DNA of 64,000 nucleotides from Chitinophagaceae bacterium UBA1953 (GCA_002336115.1 DDEN01000045.1:220822-284821), one strand, 5' to 3'; counted from the stretch's first letter, positions 34,636 through 44,240 are shown. Notes: generated by a model from the sequence alone, not told the origin. Translations and numbers: made by a program.

Positions 34636-35670
34636 TTAAGCTGATACATCCAGAAGATGCTGAACTGCTGTGTATGCAGTTTTGTGCAGTTGCGTTACTT
34701 TTTCCAATAATACCGCAAGATCTGTTTGGGATATTGTGTAATTGTTGCTGTACCTGTTGCTGAGGTAGGCATCATCGAGCAAGTGGAGTAATCGTTTGTC
34801 CTCATCTGTTGCCAGCGGAAAAATTTCATCAACGACTGTTGTACAGCGGCGGCAGCATTTTTTTAAGGAAGTAATTGTATGTGTTTTTTTATCGATACCT
34901 GTAATTGAAGTAAGGATTGCCCTGCAACATAGTTCGGTGGCCTGTTGCAGGAAAAATGCAGTCAGCAGATCATCATTTTGTGGGCTGTTTTGCTGTGCAT
35001 GTTTTAAGAATGCCGCTGCTTTTGCAAAGCCCTTCTGAAACTGAAGCCATGCAGCCTGCCTGGCGGTGCTGCGTTTTTCTTTATCTATTTCGGGCCAGTC
35101 GTTTTTATTACGCCAGTACAGCAGGTTTGCCTGAGTGCATACAAGGCTGTAAAAAACAGGCCCTTCTGTAATTGCTGTTTTAACCTGGTTTGCGTGATGC
35201 AATGAAAAATGCAGGTTGGTACCCAGCATGCAACCGGCTTCTATAAGTGTTTCAGCAGCAGCGAACTGTTTGGGTGGTAACCATTCAGGAATAACAATGA
35301 GCAGATCGGTAGTAAGTTCTCCTCCCTCCTGTAGTGGCTGATGCAGGATGCGGTAAATGCGTTCGGGGTGGATGGTTTGAACAATAAAAGCTGTAATGCC
35401 TTTGAGTATTTCATCTTCCTGCAGAAAGGCAGCGCTGTTCTCTTCATTTAACAAATCAGGATTATCAGTTTGCGGTTGCTTTGTTATTTCACCATCGGCA
35501 GCGGCATCGAGAAAATTAAAGAGGTAGTATAATTGTGGGATGAGTTCTTCGAAATAACCGGGCATTCCTATTTTGAGTTCGGTTTCCATGAAATCAAACA
35601 CAAGGCTGCGGAGGTTGCGGCTTAATAAGCGGGGATTACCATATTCAATGAGGGAGAACAGTGTTTTCAT
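34636..35670 (-). CDS. HEPN-domain protein with degenerate nucleotidyltransferase-like front
   Basis: 344 residues, cytosolic. The C-terminal 140 residues look like a HEPN domain: AAAFLKHAQQ, LLTAFFLQQATELCCRAIL, HTITSLKKC and LLDDAYLSNRYSNNYTIS. The RNase motif R-x4-6-H is not visible at the expected site, so it may not be a nuclease. The middle part (LLIVIPEWLPP, TEGPVFYSLVCTQANLLYW) recalls an MNT fold, but without the G-S and D-x-D metal motifs. It lies 5 bases after the HTH-like gene on the same strand. Function is unknown; abortive-infection and toxin-antitoxin roles are only possibilities. Confidence 0.65.
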   Translation of the reverse strand: MKTLFSLIEYGNPRLLSRNLRSLVFDFMETELKIGMPGYFEELIPQLYYLFNFLDAAADGEITKQPQTDNPDLLNEENSAAFLQEDEILKGITAFIVQTIHPERIYRILHQPLQEGGELTTDLLIVIPEWLPPKQFAAAETLIEAGCMLGTNLHFSLHHANQVKTAITEGPVFYSLVCTQANLLYWRNKNDWPEIDKEKRSTARQAAWLQFQKGFAKAAAFLKHAQQNSPQNDDLLTAFFLQQATELCCRAILTSITGIDKKTHTITSLKKCCRRCTTVVDEIFPLATDEDKRLLHLLDDAYLSNRYSNNYTISQTDLAVLLEKVTQLHKTAYTAVQHLLDVSA

Positions 35671-35675
35671 AACTG

Positions 35676-36338
35676 CTATTTTTTACTTGTTTGTTTTTTG
35701 ATTGCGGCCTGTTTATACCTGTACCCTTCTGTTTTATTTTTCTCTATAATAAGCCGGGGCGACTGACCGGCTGCCGTAAAATGTGTAAGCGCCTGTTTGA
35801 GCGATGCAGGCTTCAGAAATTGTTTATTTTTTTTACGCAGGTGACGAAAAATTGCCAGGGCATGACGTGGTGTTTGAAAGAAACCGCCTTTGATTAAGCT
35901 GTGCAACTGCCTGATTAAAGCTGCAAGCTGCCTGGGTTCGTTTTCTACTGAAGGAGGCTGTGGATATTCATACAAACGGCAACGCATTTGTTTTGAGCCG
36001 TTTACCTGTTGCCATATTTCATGAATAATAGCAGTTCCGTTTTGCTGAATGATTGTATGAAAATAGCCCTGCCTGAATTCATGGGGGTTGTTCATGACCA
36101 TTGTACGAACTGACATATCAAATGCCATTGACAGAAAGACCATGTCTTCAACCGTAAACTGGCTGTTTGCGATAAGGTTTTCTCTCCTTGCCACATAGTT
36201 TTGCGGACGACCAATGAGAAAAGAACATTCCTGTGGCGACCAGTTATGACCTATGCGGTTGATTTTTACGAGGTAAGCAAAATCGGCTTCGGCATAATAG
36301 CGAAGTGGTAAATTATTTACGGGAGCTGATTTTTTCAT
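35676..36338 (-). CDS. HTH-like protein paired with the HEPN protein
   Basis: I place the start at ATG 36338 (MKKSAPVNNLPLRYY), giving 220 residues; the longer frame to 36401 has no better start. Residues 25-80 read like a lambda-repressor-type HTH (WSPQECSFLIGRPQNYVARREN, then FTVEDMVFLSMAF). The C-terminal third (LRQLHSLIKGGFF, LKQALTHF, RLIIEKNKTEGYRYKQ) may be a winged helix. I know no named family. It ends 5 bases before the HEPN gene and is divergent from an XRE regulator. Confidence 0.55.
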   Translation of the reverse strand: MKKSAPVNNLPLRYYAEADFAYLVKINRIGHNWSPQECSFLIGRPQNYVARRENLIANSQFTVEDMVFLSMAFDMSVRTMVMNNPHEFRQGYFHTIIQQNGTAIIHEIWQQVNGSKQMRCRLYEYPQPPSVENEPRQLAALIRQLHSLIKGGFFQTPRHALAIFRHLRKKNKQFLKPASLKQALTHFTAAGQSPRLIIEKNKTEGYRYKQAAIKKQTSKK

Positions 36339-36428
36339 GTTCTGTTTTTTTAACTGGATAACAATACTGAACAACCTGTTGAACGAAGACAAAGATTGCA
36401 AGGAGCTGTACCGTAACCTACCAGAACG

Positions 36429-36445
36429 GTTTGTATTTTACAAAC
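36429..36445. promoter_or_regulatory. Palindrome in the divergent region, candidate operator
   Basis: A perfect 7-base inverted repeat, GTTTGTA-TTT-TACAAAC, 64 bases before the XRE start and 91 bases before the HTH/HEPN operon start. XRE repressors usually bind such symmetric sites. The regulation is inferred. Confidence 0.45.
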
Positions 36446-36508
36446 AGTGAATTGTTATTTACCATTTATTGCTATTGAAAACAGAGAAAGAATATTTACT
36501 TTAGCTGT

Positions 36509-36904
36509 ATGACAGAGAAAATCATCCATGAAGGAAGAAATGTAAAACGCATCCGTGAGATACTGGGTATTAAGCAGGATGCACTTGCTTTAGAATTAGG
36601 ACTAAGCCAGCAGGCTGTTAGCGCACTGGAGCAGAAAGAAGCTTTGGATAAAGAGATGATTGAGAAGATTGCAAAGGTTTTGAAAGTAACACCTGATGTT
36701 ATAAAGAGCTTTAATGAGGAAAATACAATTAATATATTTTCCAACACTTATCACGATAACTCATCTATATTAGGGACTTATAATTTTAACCCTCTTGAAA
36801 AATATGTTGAAGCACTTGAAGAAAACAAAAAACTATATGAGAGATTGCTTCAAACCGAACGAGAGAAAATAGCTTTACTTGAAAAAATGATTGATAAGAA
36901 ATAA
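36509..36904 (+). CDS. XRE-family transcriptional regulator
   Basis: 131 residues. An N-terminal lambda-repressor-type HTH (residues 8-65) reads VKRIREILGIKQDALALEL, LSQQAVSALEQKE and KVLKVTPDVIKSF. The C-terminal part is a coiled coil (YVEALEENKKLYERLLQTEREK), probably for dimerisation. This short form is common in Bacteroidota. It is divergent from the HTH/HEPN pair across a 170-base region with a palindrome and is followed by a strong terminator. Confidence 0.9.
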   Translation: MTEKIIHEGRNVKRIREILGIKQDALALELGLSQQAVSALEQKEALDKEMIEKIAKVLKVTPDVIKSFNEENTINIFSNTYHDNSSILGTYNFNPLEKYVEALEENKKLYERLLQTEREKIALLEKMIDKK

Positions 36905-36922
36905 GAACCAGGGGTGATTTTG

Positions 36923-36954
36923 AAAGCCACTGCAATGCAGTGGCTTTTTTGTTT
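36923..36954 (+). terminator. Terminator of the XRE gene
   Basis: An 11-base stem (AAAGCCACTGC/GCAGTGGCTTT) with a 3-base loop is followed by a T-run to 36954. The remaining bases to 37162 are AT-rich with no gene that I can support. Confidence 0.8.
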
Positions 36955-37162
36955 TGCTGCATTTTGTTGATGCTTCAACGGATACCGTTATGCTGTATTT
37001 TTTTATTGTTGCCCTATTTTGTCAAAAATATTATTATTTGCCAAAATCTTCTTTACATTATTGCCTGGTAAAATAAAAAAAGAATCCCCATTGAAGGGTA
37101 TAGCCTACGTGGCAGAGCTGTTGTAAGGCTTTAAAGGATTGCTTTGTTATGTATGTGGTTTC

Positions 37163-37528
37163 TTAATTCTTTTCGTTTTTCATCACTTCGGATTTTAAGA
37201 ATAACTTCTTAAAATAGAAATGGTACACTTGTGGACCTGAAGAGGTACTGATAGGAAACGCATTAACTAAACTCCAACCTTGTGTACCCATATAATTCAA
37301 GGCATCTGTTACTGAGTTAAACAGTTTAACCTTTCCTGTTATTTCATCTCTCATTCTGTTGTCTGAAAAAAATTCTCTTGCTTCTCCAAAGTTTATATCA
37401 ATTGATACTTTGGGAGAAAACAGTCTGCCTTGTGCAACGAGTTCACAATATTGTTCAATTTTAGTTGTGTCTTGCCCGTAACTGATAACTGCTGTTAATG
37501 ACAGCAAGAGGATAAAAGTGAGTTTCAT
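37163..37528 (-). CDS. Small exported protein of unknown function
   Basis: 121 residues with a signal peptide (MKLTFILLLSLTAVISYGQ). The mature part contains YCELVAQGRLFSPKVSIDI, then DALNYMGTQGWSLVNAFP and a YHFYFKK segment. The DALNYMGxxGW pattern recurs in small exported proteins of this phylum. Function unknown. It stands alone, 118 bases downstream of the large T9SS protein on the same strand. Confidence 0.7.
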   Translation of the reverse strand: MKLTFILLLSLTAVISYGQDTTKIEQYCELVAQGRLFSPKVSIDINFGEAREFFSDNRMRDEITGKVKLFNSVTDALNYMGTQGWSLVNAFPISTSSGPQVYHFYFKKLFLKSEVMKNEKN

Positions 37529-37646
37529 TTTTGTTTATTTTAATTGTTATTATTTGTTCATATACCTATTCTGTAACGGCGTGTGGGTTGTACCAGACTC
37601 GTCTGGGAAGAAAGGATGTTTTATTGAATGATCTGCTGTTAACAGA

Positions 37647-40600
37647 TTATAACTTTATAATCTTTCTTATATAAATCTTTTTATCAATTATTATTTTAAC
37701 GTAGTAAATACCATTTACTACGTTTTTTAAGTCTATTAATTCAGTATAACTATTTGTTGCTGATTGATTGTTTGTGCAAAATATCTCTTGCCCCAATAAA
37801 TTCATTACACATACTGCGATACGTTTATTTTGTGCACCTTCTACTTTTAGATAAAAATCTCTGGTAGAAGGATTGGGATTAATACGAATCTGAAATTGAT
37901 CATCAAGATTTATGAATCCAGTTGGGAATGACACATTGATACCCAGCGATTGCGAATTACTCTGTCCGCAACTGTTAATTGCTTTTACAGATAAGGTATA
38001 ATTACCTCCGTTAAGCCAATTTACATTAATTGAATTAGTATTCTGTCCGCCTGTAATATTACCTCCACCTGTTAAGTACCATAAATAACTTTCTGCACCC
38101 GATACGTTTGCAATATTATATGCAAGTGTTTGACCAGTTGTAACACTGGTATTTCCGTTTATAAGTCCAGGCTGAGATGGAGTGGTATTTACCGTTACTT
38201 TAATTGTATCTGATATTTGTATGCAGTCATTACCATAATCAATCTTCACATAATAATTCCCGGATTGCAATACTACAATGCTTTGCAATGTTGATCCATT
38301 ACTCCATTTATACGTGCAATTATTGCAAGAGCTTGCTGTTAAAGTAATATTTCCTCCCTCGCAGAATGTGGCAGAACCGTTGGTTGTTACTGTTGAGCCG
38401 GAAGTACTTGCTTTATAAAATGTATCACTAACAATTGAACTCCATGTTTTTGCTGAATCAAGGAATTGAATATTAAAAATATGACTGCCTAATCGTAAAT
38501 CGGCAATACATACATCTTTCAGTAATTCATACGGACTAACGGGGGTTGTTAAAGTAATTGTATTCAAAGCTGCAAAAGCAGTATCAAACCAGTATCTGTA
38601 TTTTACAATTTTGTTATCAAGTAAAGATGTATTATAAAAGAAGCTGCTGCTTATTGAACTCCAGGTGCCATTTGTATTTTTAAATCGTATGTTAAATACA
38701 TGCAGCCCTTTGGTGGTTTCACCCAAATCAATATTTTTTATTAAATCAAGATAATCAGTTTCAGTTACCGAGTTGGAAACAGCATCCTGTTCATTATTAT
38801 CAATCCAATATTGGTAATTAATTAATTTACCCAGGCTTGTGTTTTGTTTGTAGAAAAAGGATGAGTTTACAGAACTCCATTGTTTTCCATCCAGCTTAAA
38901 ACGGATGTGAAATACGTGGAGCCCAGTGTTGAGCCCTGTGGTTGCAAAACTGTCAAGTAAAACAAGATGATTTGTATTTGCTCTATCAGCGCTTATTTTA
39001 TTCAAATAGTCATCATCAAACCAGTATTCATATTGGGCTGCCCCGCTATAGTAATCTCTGGGTTTATAAAGAAAACTTGATTCGGTGGAGCTCCATCTGT
39101 CTTTATGATCCAGAAAACGTATATGGAAACTATGCAGACCTTCAGGTAATTCAGTTGCAGGAATATCCGTTTTTAACTGAAAATCAATTTGTGGTTTTAC
39201 AGGTGTCGGAACTGCATTCATATAATCATCATCAAACCAATATTCATAAGATACAATGCCTTCAACAGGTTCGGGGATAACACTTGTAAAGTCTGCACTC
39301 CATCCTGAATTTGTAACAGAAGCATTACTTACAAACTCTACAAATAGTGAGCCGCCTGATGAAGTTATTGATGCAGGAATCGTGTTGCCGGAAAAGGAGC
39401 CTAATAAATCTGCAGTATTGTCACTACCATCATATATGTTCACTACATCATTACCAGCTTCAGTATTAAAAGCAGTAAAATTCAAAGTTACTGCATACGA
39501 GCCCGGTGGATTAATTAACCAGGAACAGTGTGAGTTGTTTCCATAATCGTCCGTACCACTGCCATCCGAAAAACTTCCACTTGAAGTTGTTAATGTGGTG
39601 GTGCCGTTACAATAAACAGGTACAACAACGGCAGTGTAATCAGCTGTCCATCCTGCTGATGTGTTAGCTGCATCTGTTGAAAATCTTACAAGCAAGGTTC
39701 CTCCTGTGGATGTTACACTTGCAGGAATTGAATTTCCTGTCCATTTACCAAGTAATGCTGATGTTGTAGTGCCGCCATCATAAACATAAACTGTGTCATT
39801 CGGGTCATTTACACTAAAAGCAGAAAAGTTTAAAGTAATACTTGTAGCACCACTTGGTTGAATTTTCCATTTGCAATCTGAATTATTGTTGTAATTATTT
39901 GTTCCGCTTCCATCACTGAAAGTTCCGGTAGCAGCAGTTAAATTGGTAGTGCCTGAACAGAAAGAGGGAATAGATGCTGTATAAGTCAATTGAAATGCAT
40001 AAGGGTAACTCCAGGATACAGAACTGGGAGATGCTGAAAATACGACATAGTATTTCCCTTTACTGAGAGAGGGAATTGTTACATTCATATTACTTTTCCC
40101 ATTACTGTAAATTATATTTCCAACAGGTGTTTTAGAAGAGTTGTAAACCTGAACTGAAAATTGCGTCAACTGGATATTGTATAGCTGAACAGTAAGAGCC
40201 CCGCTTGCTGGAAGATTTACCAGGTAAGTGTCGAAATCTTTTGTTTGTGCGTTTCCTTTACTTTGTTCAGTTATTAAGCCATAGGTAAGAGTGCCTGGTT
40301 TTACCTCGTAGGCGCTGATCCATGAATTTGGTTCATCTATTCCTTTCAAAATTGGGCTAAATTGCGAAGTAAGTTCAATGTGCCAAAAAGGATTTATAGA
40401 AGTTGAGGGCTGTTTTAAAATAAATGTATCAGCACCAACTGAAAGATAATTATTAATATTTGCTTGATATGTGCCGACGATTCCATCACGCCAATTTCCC
40501 ATCAGAAGATTGCCCTCACCAATTAAACAAGAATAGGAAAGGTCTTGCCTTATATCTTTTTGATTTAATCCTACAATTAATTCTCCAACAACACCATTAC

Positions 40601-41732
40601 AATTAACATCTGCATTATAGAAATCACAACATAATGGATTTAGATGATCATACATATAATTTAAGTCTTCAACTCCTCCAAATAAGTATACACCTGCATT
40701 TCCAACCAAATAGGATGTTCTGAGATCACGAATAGCTTCTGAATACATATCTGCGTATAGAGTAAGATCTTCACCAAAATCAGAAACGTTAGTACCACCA
40801 TGCGGGGTACCTATTGTAACAAGTTTTGCTACATGATGATTAATGTTGGGATCTTTCCATAGTGCCGGGTTTTGCAAATATTCTCTTGCAGCCAACCCAC
40901 CCATACTATGACAGACAAGTATGACTTTATCCCTGTGAGTTACTGCCAAAACATGTTTAATTGCTTCACTTATTGCCAGCCCTTGTTTGGCAATACCTGA
41001 TTGATTACTTTCATTAATAACAGCATTCGTATAAGGTACTCCATTATAGTTGACATTAAAATTTACTGTGTAGTAGTCATTAGCATTCAGAGTTGAAATG
41101 TCTGTAAAATCTTTGAAATCAGTTTTACTGTTCGAAGTGCTTAGATTCCTGTCATAATTCAGGCAAAAATTCATATTGCCTCCTGAAGACCACCCAAAAT
41201 AGTTTTTCATTGAATTTATCAAATCATCCCAAGTTTTATTGTCACTTTTATATCCATGAACAAATATTATCGGGTAAGGTAAATTTTGTGCTGCCCATGG
41301 ACTTGCATCAATATGAACAGGGGTTATTGCTGTATTGTTGGAAAAGGTTTTTTCTGTTAGTGTTTCATACGGGTTGATTTTCACGATCAGTTTATAATCG
41401 TCGCTATTGGTAATTGTGTAAGGTACAGGGAATTTACATTGAATATGACTGCTTAGTTCTCCTGCTGCCAATGATTCAAATGAAATATTTCCAAGGAATT
41501 TACCACCTACCGATATGTCTTCTGTTGTTGACAGGTATAGCCCGATGATCGTTTTACCCGATGTTGCATCTCCAACATTCTGTACGCTGAATGTAATATC
41601 AAGCGTAATACCTACATGAATAGAAGCCGGACTTGCAGTAAGGCTACCGGTTACCAGTTCAAGATCAGCCTGTGCTGTTGCCATTTGCCCCCAAAGAAAA
41701 AAGGCTATTGCGTACAGTAAGTATTTTTTCAT
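37647..41732 (-). CDS. Giant T9SS-exported lipase-like protein with CUB domains and YWFD repeats
   Basis: 1361 residues. Order of parts: signal peptide (to TAQA); CARDB-like domain (about 22-140, ASPASIHVGITLDITF); alpha/beta-hydrolase (about 150-470) with oxyanion region PIIFVHGYKSD and nucleophile Ser276 in LVCHSMGGLA; a bacterial pre-peptidase C-like domain (about 505-585); two CUB domains (about 592-703 and 707-815; GTFSDGSG, YDGG, STGGTLLVRF); four repeats of about 70 residues starting YEYWFDDDYMNA (about 825-1130); an Ig/PKD-like region; and a T9SS C-terminal sorting domain (IRINPNPSTRDF ... YYVKIIIDKKIYIRKIIKL). The protein is probably a surface or secreted esterase. The repeats are not a family I can name. 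Start at 41732 is fixed by the signal peptide. Confidence 0.87.
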   Translation of the reverse strand: MKKYLLYAIAFFLWGQMATAQADLELVTGSLTASPASIHVGITLDITFSVQNVGDATSGKTIIGLYLSTTEDISVGGKFLGNISFESLAAGELSSHIQCKFPVPYTITNSDDYKLIVKINPYETLTEKTFSNNTAITPVHIDASPWAAQNLPYPIIFVHGYKSDNKTWDDLINSMKNYFGWSSGGNMNFCLNYDRNLSTSNSKTDFKDFTDISTLNANDYYTVNFNVNYNGVPYTNAVINESNQSGIAKQGLAISEAIKHVLAVTHRDKVILVCHSMGGLAAREYLQNPALWKDPNINHHVAKLVTIGTPHGGTNVSDFGEDLTLYADMYSEAIRDLRTSYLVGNAGVYLFGGVEDLNYMYDHLNPLCCDFYNADVNCNGVVGELIVGLNQKDIRQDLSYSCLIGEGNLLMGNWRDGIVGTYQANINNYLSVGADTFILKQPSTSINPFWHIELTSQFSPILKGIDEPNSWISAYEVKPGTLTYGLITEQSKGNAQTKDFDTYLVNLPASGALTVQLYNIQLTQFSVQVYNSSKTPVGNIIYSNGKSNMNVTIPSLSKGKYYVVFSASPSSVSWSYPYAFQLTYTASIPSFCSGTTNLTAATGTFSDGSGTNNYNNNSDCKWKIQPSGATSITLNFSAFSVNDPNDTVYVYDGGTTTSALLGKWTGNSIPASVTSTGGTLLVRFSTDAANTSAGWTADYTAVVVPVYCNGTTTLTTSSGSFSDGSGTDDYGNNSHCSWLINPPGSYAVTLNFTAFNTEAGNDVVNIYDGSDNTADLLGSFSGNTIPASITSSGGSLFVEFVSNASVTNSGWSADFTSVIPEPVEGIVSYEYWFDDDYMNAVPTPVKPQIDFQLKTDIPATELPEGLHSFHIRFLDHKDRWSSTESSFLYKPRDYYSGAAQYEYWFDDDYLNKISADRANTNHLVLLDSFATTGLNTGLHVFHIRFKLDGKQWSSVNSSFFYKQNTSLGKLINYQYWIDNNEQDAVSNSVTETDYLDLIKNIDLGETTKGLHVFNIRFKNTNGTWSSISSSFFYNTSLLDNKIVKYRYWFDTAFAALNTITLTTPVSPYELLKDVCIADLRLGSHIFNIQFLDSAKTWSSIVSDTFYKASTSGSTVTTNGSATFCEGGNITLTASSCNNCTYKWSNGSTLQSIVVLQSGNYYVKIDYGNDCIQISDTIKVTVNTTPSQPGLINGNTSVTTGQTLAYNIANVSGAESYLWYLTGGGNITGGQNTNSINVNWLNGGNYTLSVKAINSCGQSNSQSLGINVSFPTGFINLDDQFQIRINPNPSTRDFYLKVEGAQNKRIAVCVMNLLGQEIFCTNNQSATNSYTELIDLKNVVNGIYYVKIIIDKKIYIRKIIKL

Positions 41733-41742
41733 GGCTATGCTT

Positions 41743-42822
41743 TTAATTGTTGGCCCTTACTTTATATTGTATTTGTAGCTGCCCGTTACTGTCTGTTTGA
41801 GGAGCCACTTTCTTAAAATAAATATGCGGATTGCCCGGCACACCACCTTCATTCCAGGGTAATACCCCTCCATAAATGCCTATATCGGTACCATCGCTGC
41901 CTACATTTTTGCCAGGAGAGGTTGGCTGAAGACGGTAGTCGTTATGAATATCAAAAGTATTGCCTGTTTGATTAATAAAAGTGGATGCAATAGTTTGATT
42001 GTATATGCAGTTAAAAACAGCATTGCTTCCCAACGAAGTAATATCCCTGCCAATTAACAAACAATTTCTGTAAGTGGAATAATTTGTACCTGTATAGTTG
42101 CCCCCACTAAAATAGAAAATACAATTTTCAAAATAGGAATAGTCGATATTATTAAGAAAGTAGGAACAGCCATAATTACAAATAGTTTTCCCAAATAAAA
42201 TACAATTTCTGACTATTAAATTTTTCCAAGTACCATTAGCAGATAGTGTAGGTGCATTATTACCATTATCATAAGTGCCAACAAAGCAGTTGATTATTAC
42301 TACATTTAAAGGATATGTTGCAGAAGTATTACTAGCCTGAACACTACCTGTTATTGCACTTTCACTAATAATTATATTGGAAGGTGGGATACCGGTAGAA
42401 TTTCCAATATTTATATAACCAACCTGGCACCTGCTTATTTTATAATTATTTACAGTGTCGTTAATACTAACACCTCCTTGAAAATATACTCCAGTAATTG
42501 CCCCTCCTGAAGCGCCCGAATTAAGATATAATGTTCCATATGCTGGATTCCTTACTATTGTATGCTCGGTAACAACAGAAGAATCCTGATTATACCCGGC
42601 TCCATAAATATTTAAAGTCTTATTTATCGGGTTATTCATTTCAACATACCCGCCGGGTAAATAAATATTATCGCCATTTGCTGCGTTGTTATAAGTACTG
42701 TCCCACGAAGAATAAATAAAAGAGGTGCCATCTGGTTTAACCAAAGCAAAACGCCCAAGTTGAGCTTTTGTACTAATAGCCAAACATAATAACATAAATA
42801 AACTTATTATTATCTTTTTCAT
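41743..42822 (-). CDS. Exported right-handed beta-helix protein, paralogue A
   Basis: 359 residues with a signal peptide (MKKIIISLFMLLCLAISTKAQ). The mature part begins FALVKPDGTSFIYSSWDSTYN and carries repeated short strands with Asn/Gly turns (YFENCIFYFSGGNY, RNCILFGKTICNYG), like pectate-lyase-type right-handed beta-helices. No catalytic set is recognisable. It ends QIQYKVRANN with no T9SS sorting domain. It is close to the gene at 42832 in sequence and lies 9 bases from it and 10 from the lipase-like gene, so the three probably form one operon. Confidence 0.75.
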   Translation of the reverse strand: MKKIIISLFMLLCLAISTKAQLGRFALVKPDGTSFIYSSWDSTYNNAANGDNIYLPGGYVEMNNPINKTLNIYGAGYNQDSSVVTEHTIVRNPAYGTLYLNSGASGGAITGVYFQGGVSINDTVNNYKISRCQVGYINIGNSTGIPPSNIIISESAITGSVQASNTSATYPLNVVIINCFVGTYDNGNNAPTLSANGTWKNLIVRNCILFGKTICNYGCSYFLNNIDYSYFENCIFYFSGGNYTGTNYSTYRNCLLIGRDITSLGSNAVFNCIYNQTIASTFINQTGNTFDIHNDYRLQPTSPGKNVGSDGTDIGIYGGVLPWNEGGVPGNPHIYFKKVAPQTDSNGQLQIQYKVRANN

Positions 42823-42831
42823 GATTATTGT

Positions 42832-43890
42832 TTAGTTGTTTGTTCTTACTTTATACTGTATTTGTAACTGCCCGTTACTGTTTGTTTCTGTAGCTATTTT
42901 TTTATAATAGATATGAGGGTTGGAAGGTATCCATCCTTCATTTGTAGGGAATGCGCCGCCATAGATTCCTAGTTCAGTTCCATCGGTTCCAGCAGTTTGA
43001 AATTGAGAATTTGGCTTTAAATGTATGTTGTTTGAAAATGACCAGCCATCGGTATAGCCTACGAATAGCGAATCCCAAATAGCACTAGGATAATTATTAT
43101 ACCCTTGATTATTCTGGCCATCAGTGCCATCATTGCGACCAATATTATTTTTGAATATGGAATTAGATACACCTGTACTGGCACATTTGAAAATATTGTT
43201 TTCAAACAGTTCATTAGAGCATGACAATGAAGTAGAACACCATTGTTGACAATAGCTAAATATGTTATTTCGATAAATATTGCCGCCAGATGATGAAACA
43301 GTTGCCAGAATAATATTGTTTGATATCAAATGGTTTTGTCCAAGGAGTTGGATGGAATAACTTCCTCCATAAAGGCATCCACCACCATAAGCTCCAATTA
43401 TATTATTTGTTATTTTAAAAAATGTACATGCTGAATCAAATCGAATTCCTGAGTTTAAATAGCAGTTAGTAATAGAATAACTGTTTACTTGTCCGCTAAC
43501 AACGATTGTTGGTGGACATCCATTATAACAATAAGCATTTATATAACAGCCGGTTATTGAACCTTCACTTGCACCACTATTTAGAGTTATTCCATTTAAA
43601 ACAGTCTTGGCAGTTACAACACTTGAGTCTGGATGGCAGCCTGCTCCAAAAAATTGAATTTTCTTATTTATCGGATTGCTTAAAGTAAAACTCCCACCTG
43701 GAAGATAAATATAATCCCCGTTGATTGCCTTATCGTATGCGGAATCTATTGAAGTGCAAATATATGTTGTACCATCTGATCGTACAATAGCAAATTGCGG
43801 AGTTTGGGCTTTCAATGATTGGGACAGTAAAACCGTTGCAATAAGAAGCAGCAATTTGTTGCATGAGTTAGCATAATAAAGGCAATGCAT
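42832..43890 (-). CDS. Exported right-handed beta-helix protein, paralogue B
   Basis: 352 residues with a signal peptide (ending SLKAQ). It parallels paralogue A in its start (FAIVRSDGTTYICTSIDSAY), in IYLPGGSFTLSNPINK and in its end (NGQLQIQYKVRTNN), with a beta-helix of short NxI/NxF strands between. The two are diverged tandem copies. Four Cys-rich spots (CYNGCPP, GGCLYGG) are extra in this copy. First gene of the probable operon with paralogue A and the lipase-like protein. Function unknown. Confidence 0.75.
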   Translation of the reverse strand: MHCLYYANSCNKLLLLIATVLLSQSLKAQTPQFAIVRSDGTTYICTSIDSAYDKAINGDYIYLPGGSFTLSNPINKKIQFFGAGCHPDSSVVTAKTVLNGITLNSGASEGSITGCYINAYCYNGCPPTIVVSGQVNSYSITNCYLNSGIRFDSACTFFKITNNIIGAYGGGCLYGGSYSIQLLGQNHLISNNIILATVSSSGGNIYRNNIFSYCQQWCSTSLSCSNELFENNIFKCASTGVSNSIFKNNIGRNDGTDGQNNQGYNNYPSAIWDSLFVGYTDGWSFSNNIHLKPNSQFQTAGTDGTELGIYGGAFPTNEGWIPSNPHIYYKKIATETNSNGQLQIQYKVRTNN

Positions 43891-44240
43891 AAACTATTAG
43901 TTTAAGTTTGATAAAAACAACTGTTTGGTTTGATAAGTTATTGTTAGCTGCTGTGGAGGAAAAGTGCAGTTATTGATTTTTCACTGGTATGATGCTAAGT
44001 TAAGTTATAATTATTTGCTTTAAAAGTTTCAGGAAGCTTATTTTCCCCAATATCTGAGGGTTGTAAGCTATTAATGCAATGAGTTTTGATTTTAATTGTA
44101 TTGACTGCTTCGTTCTTTCGTTGCTTTGGCCGGAAGCTGGGACTTGCAGTGACTATAAAGAGAGTACCCGTTCTTCGTAAGAAAAAGCACAATCGTCTTC
44201 GTCTTTTGCGATGTAAGCGGGTTTTGCGCCTTGGCTTTGT

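Noticed and set aside
32923..36904. One single large defence island with the type ISP enzyme
   Set aside because: The modules are on different strands with repeats, terminators and an unrelated T9SS operon between them; no shared integrase or operon supports a single system.
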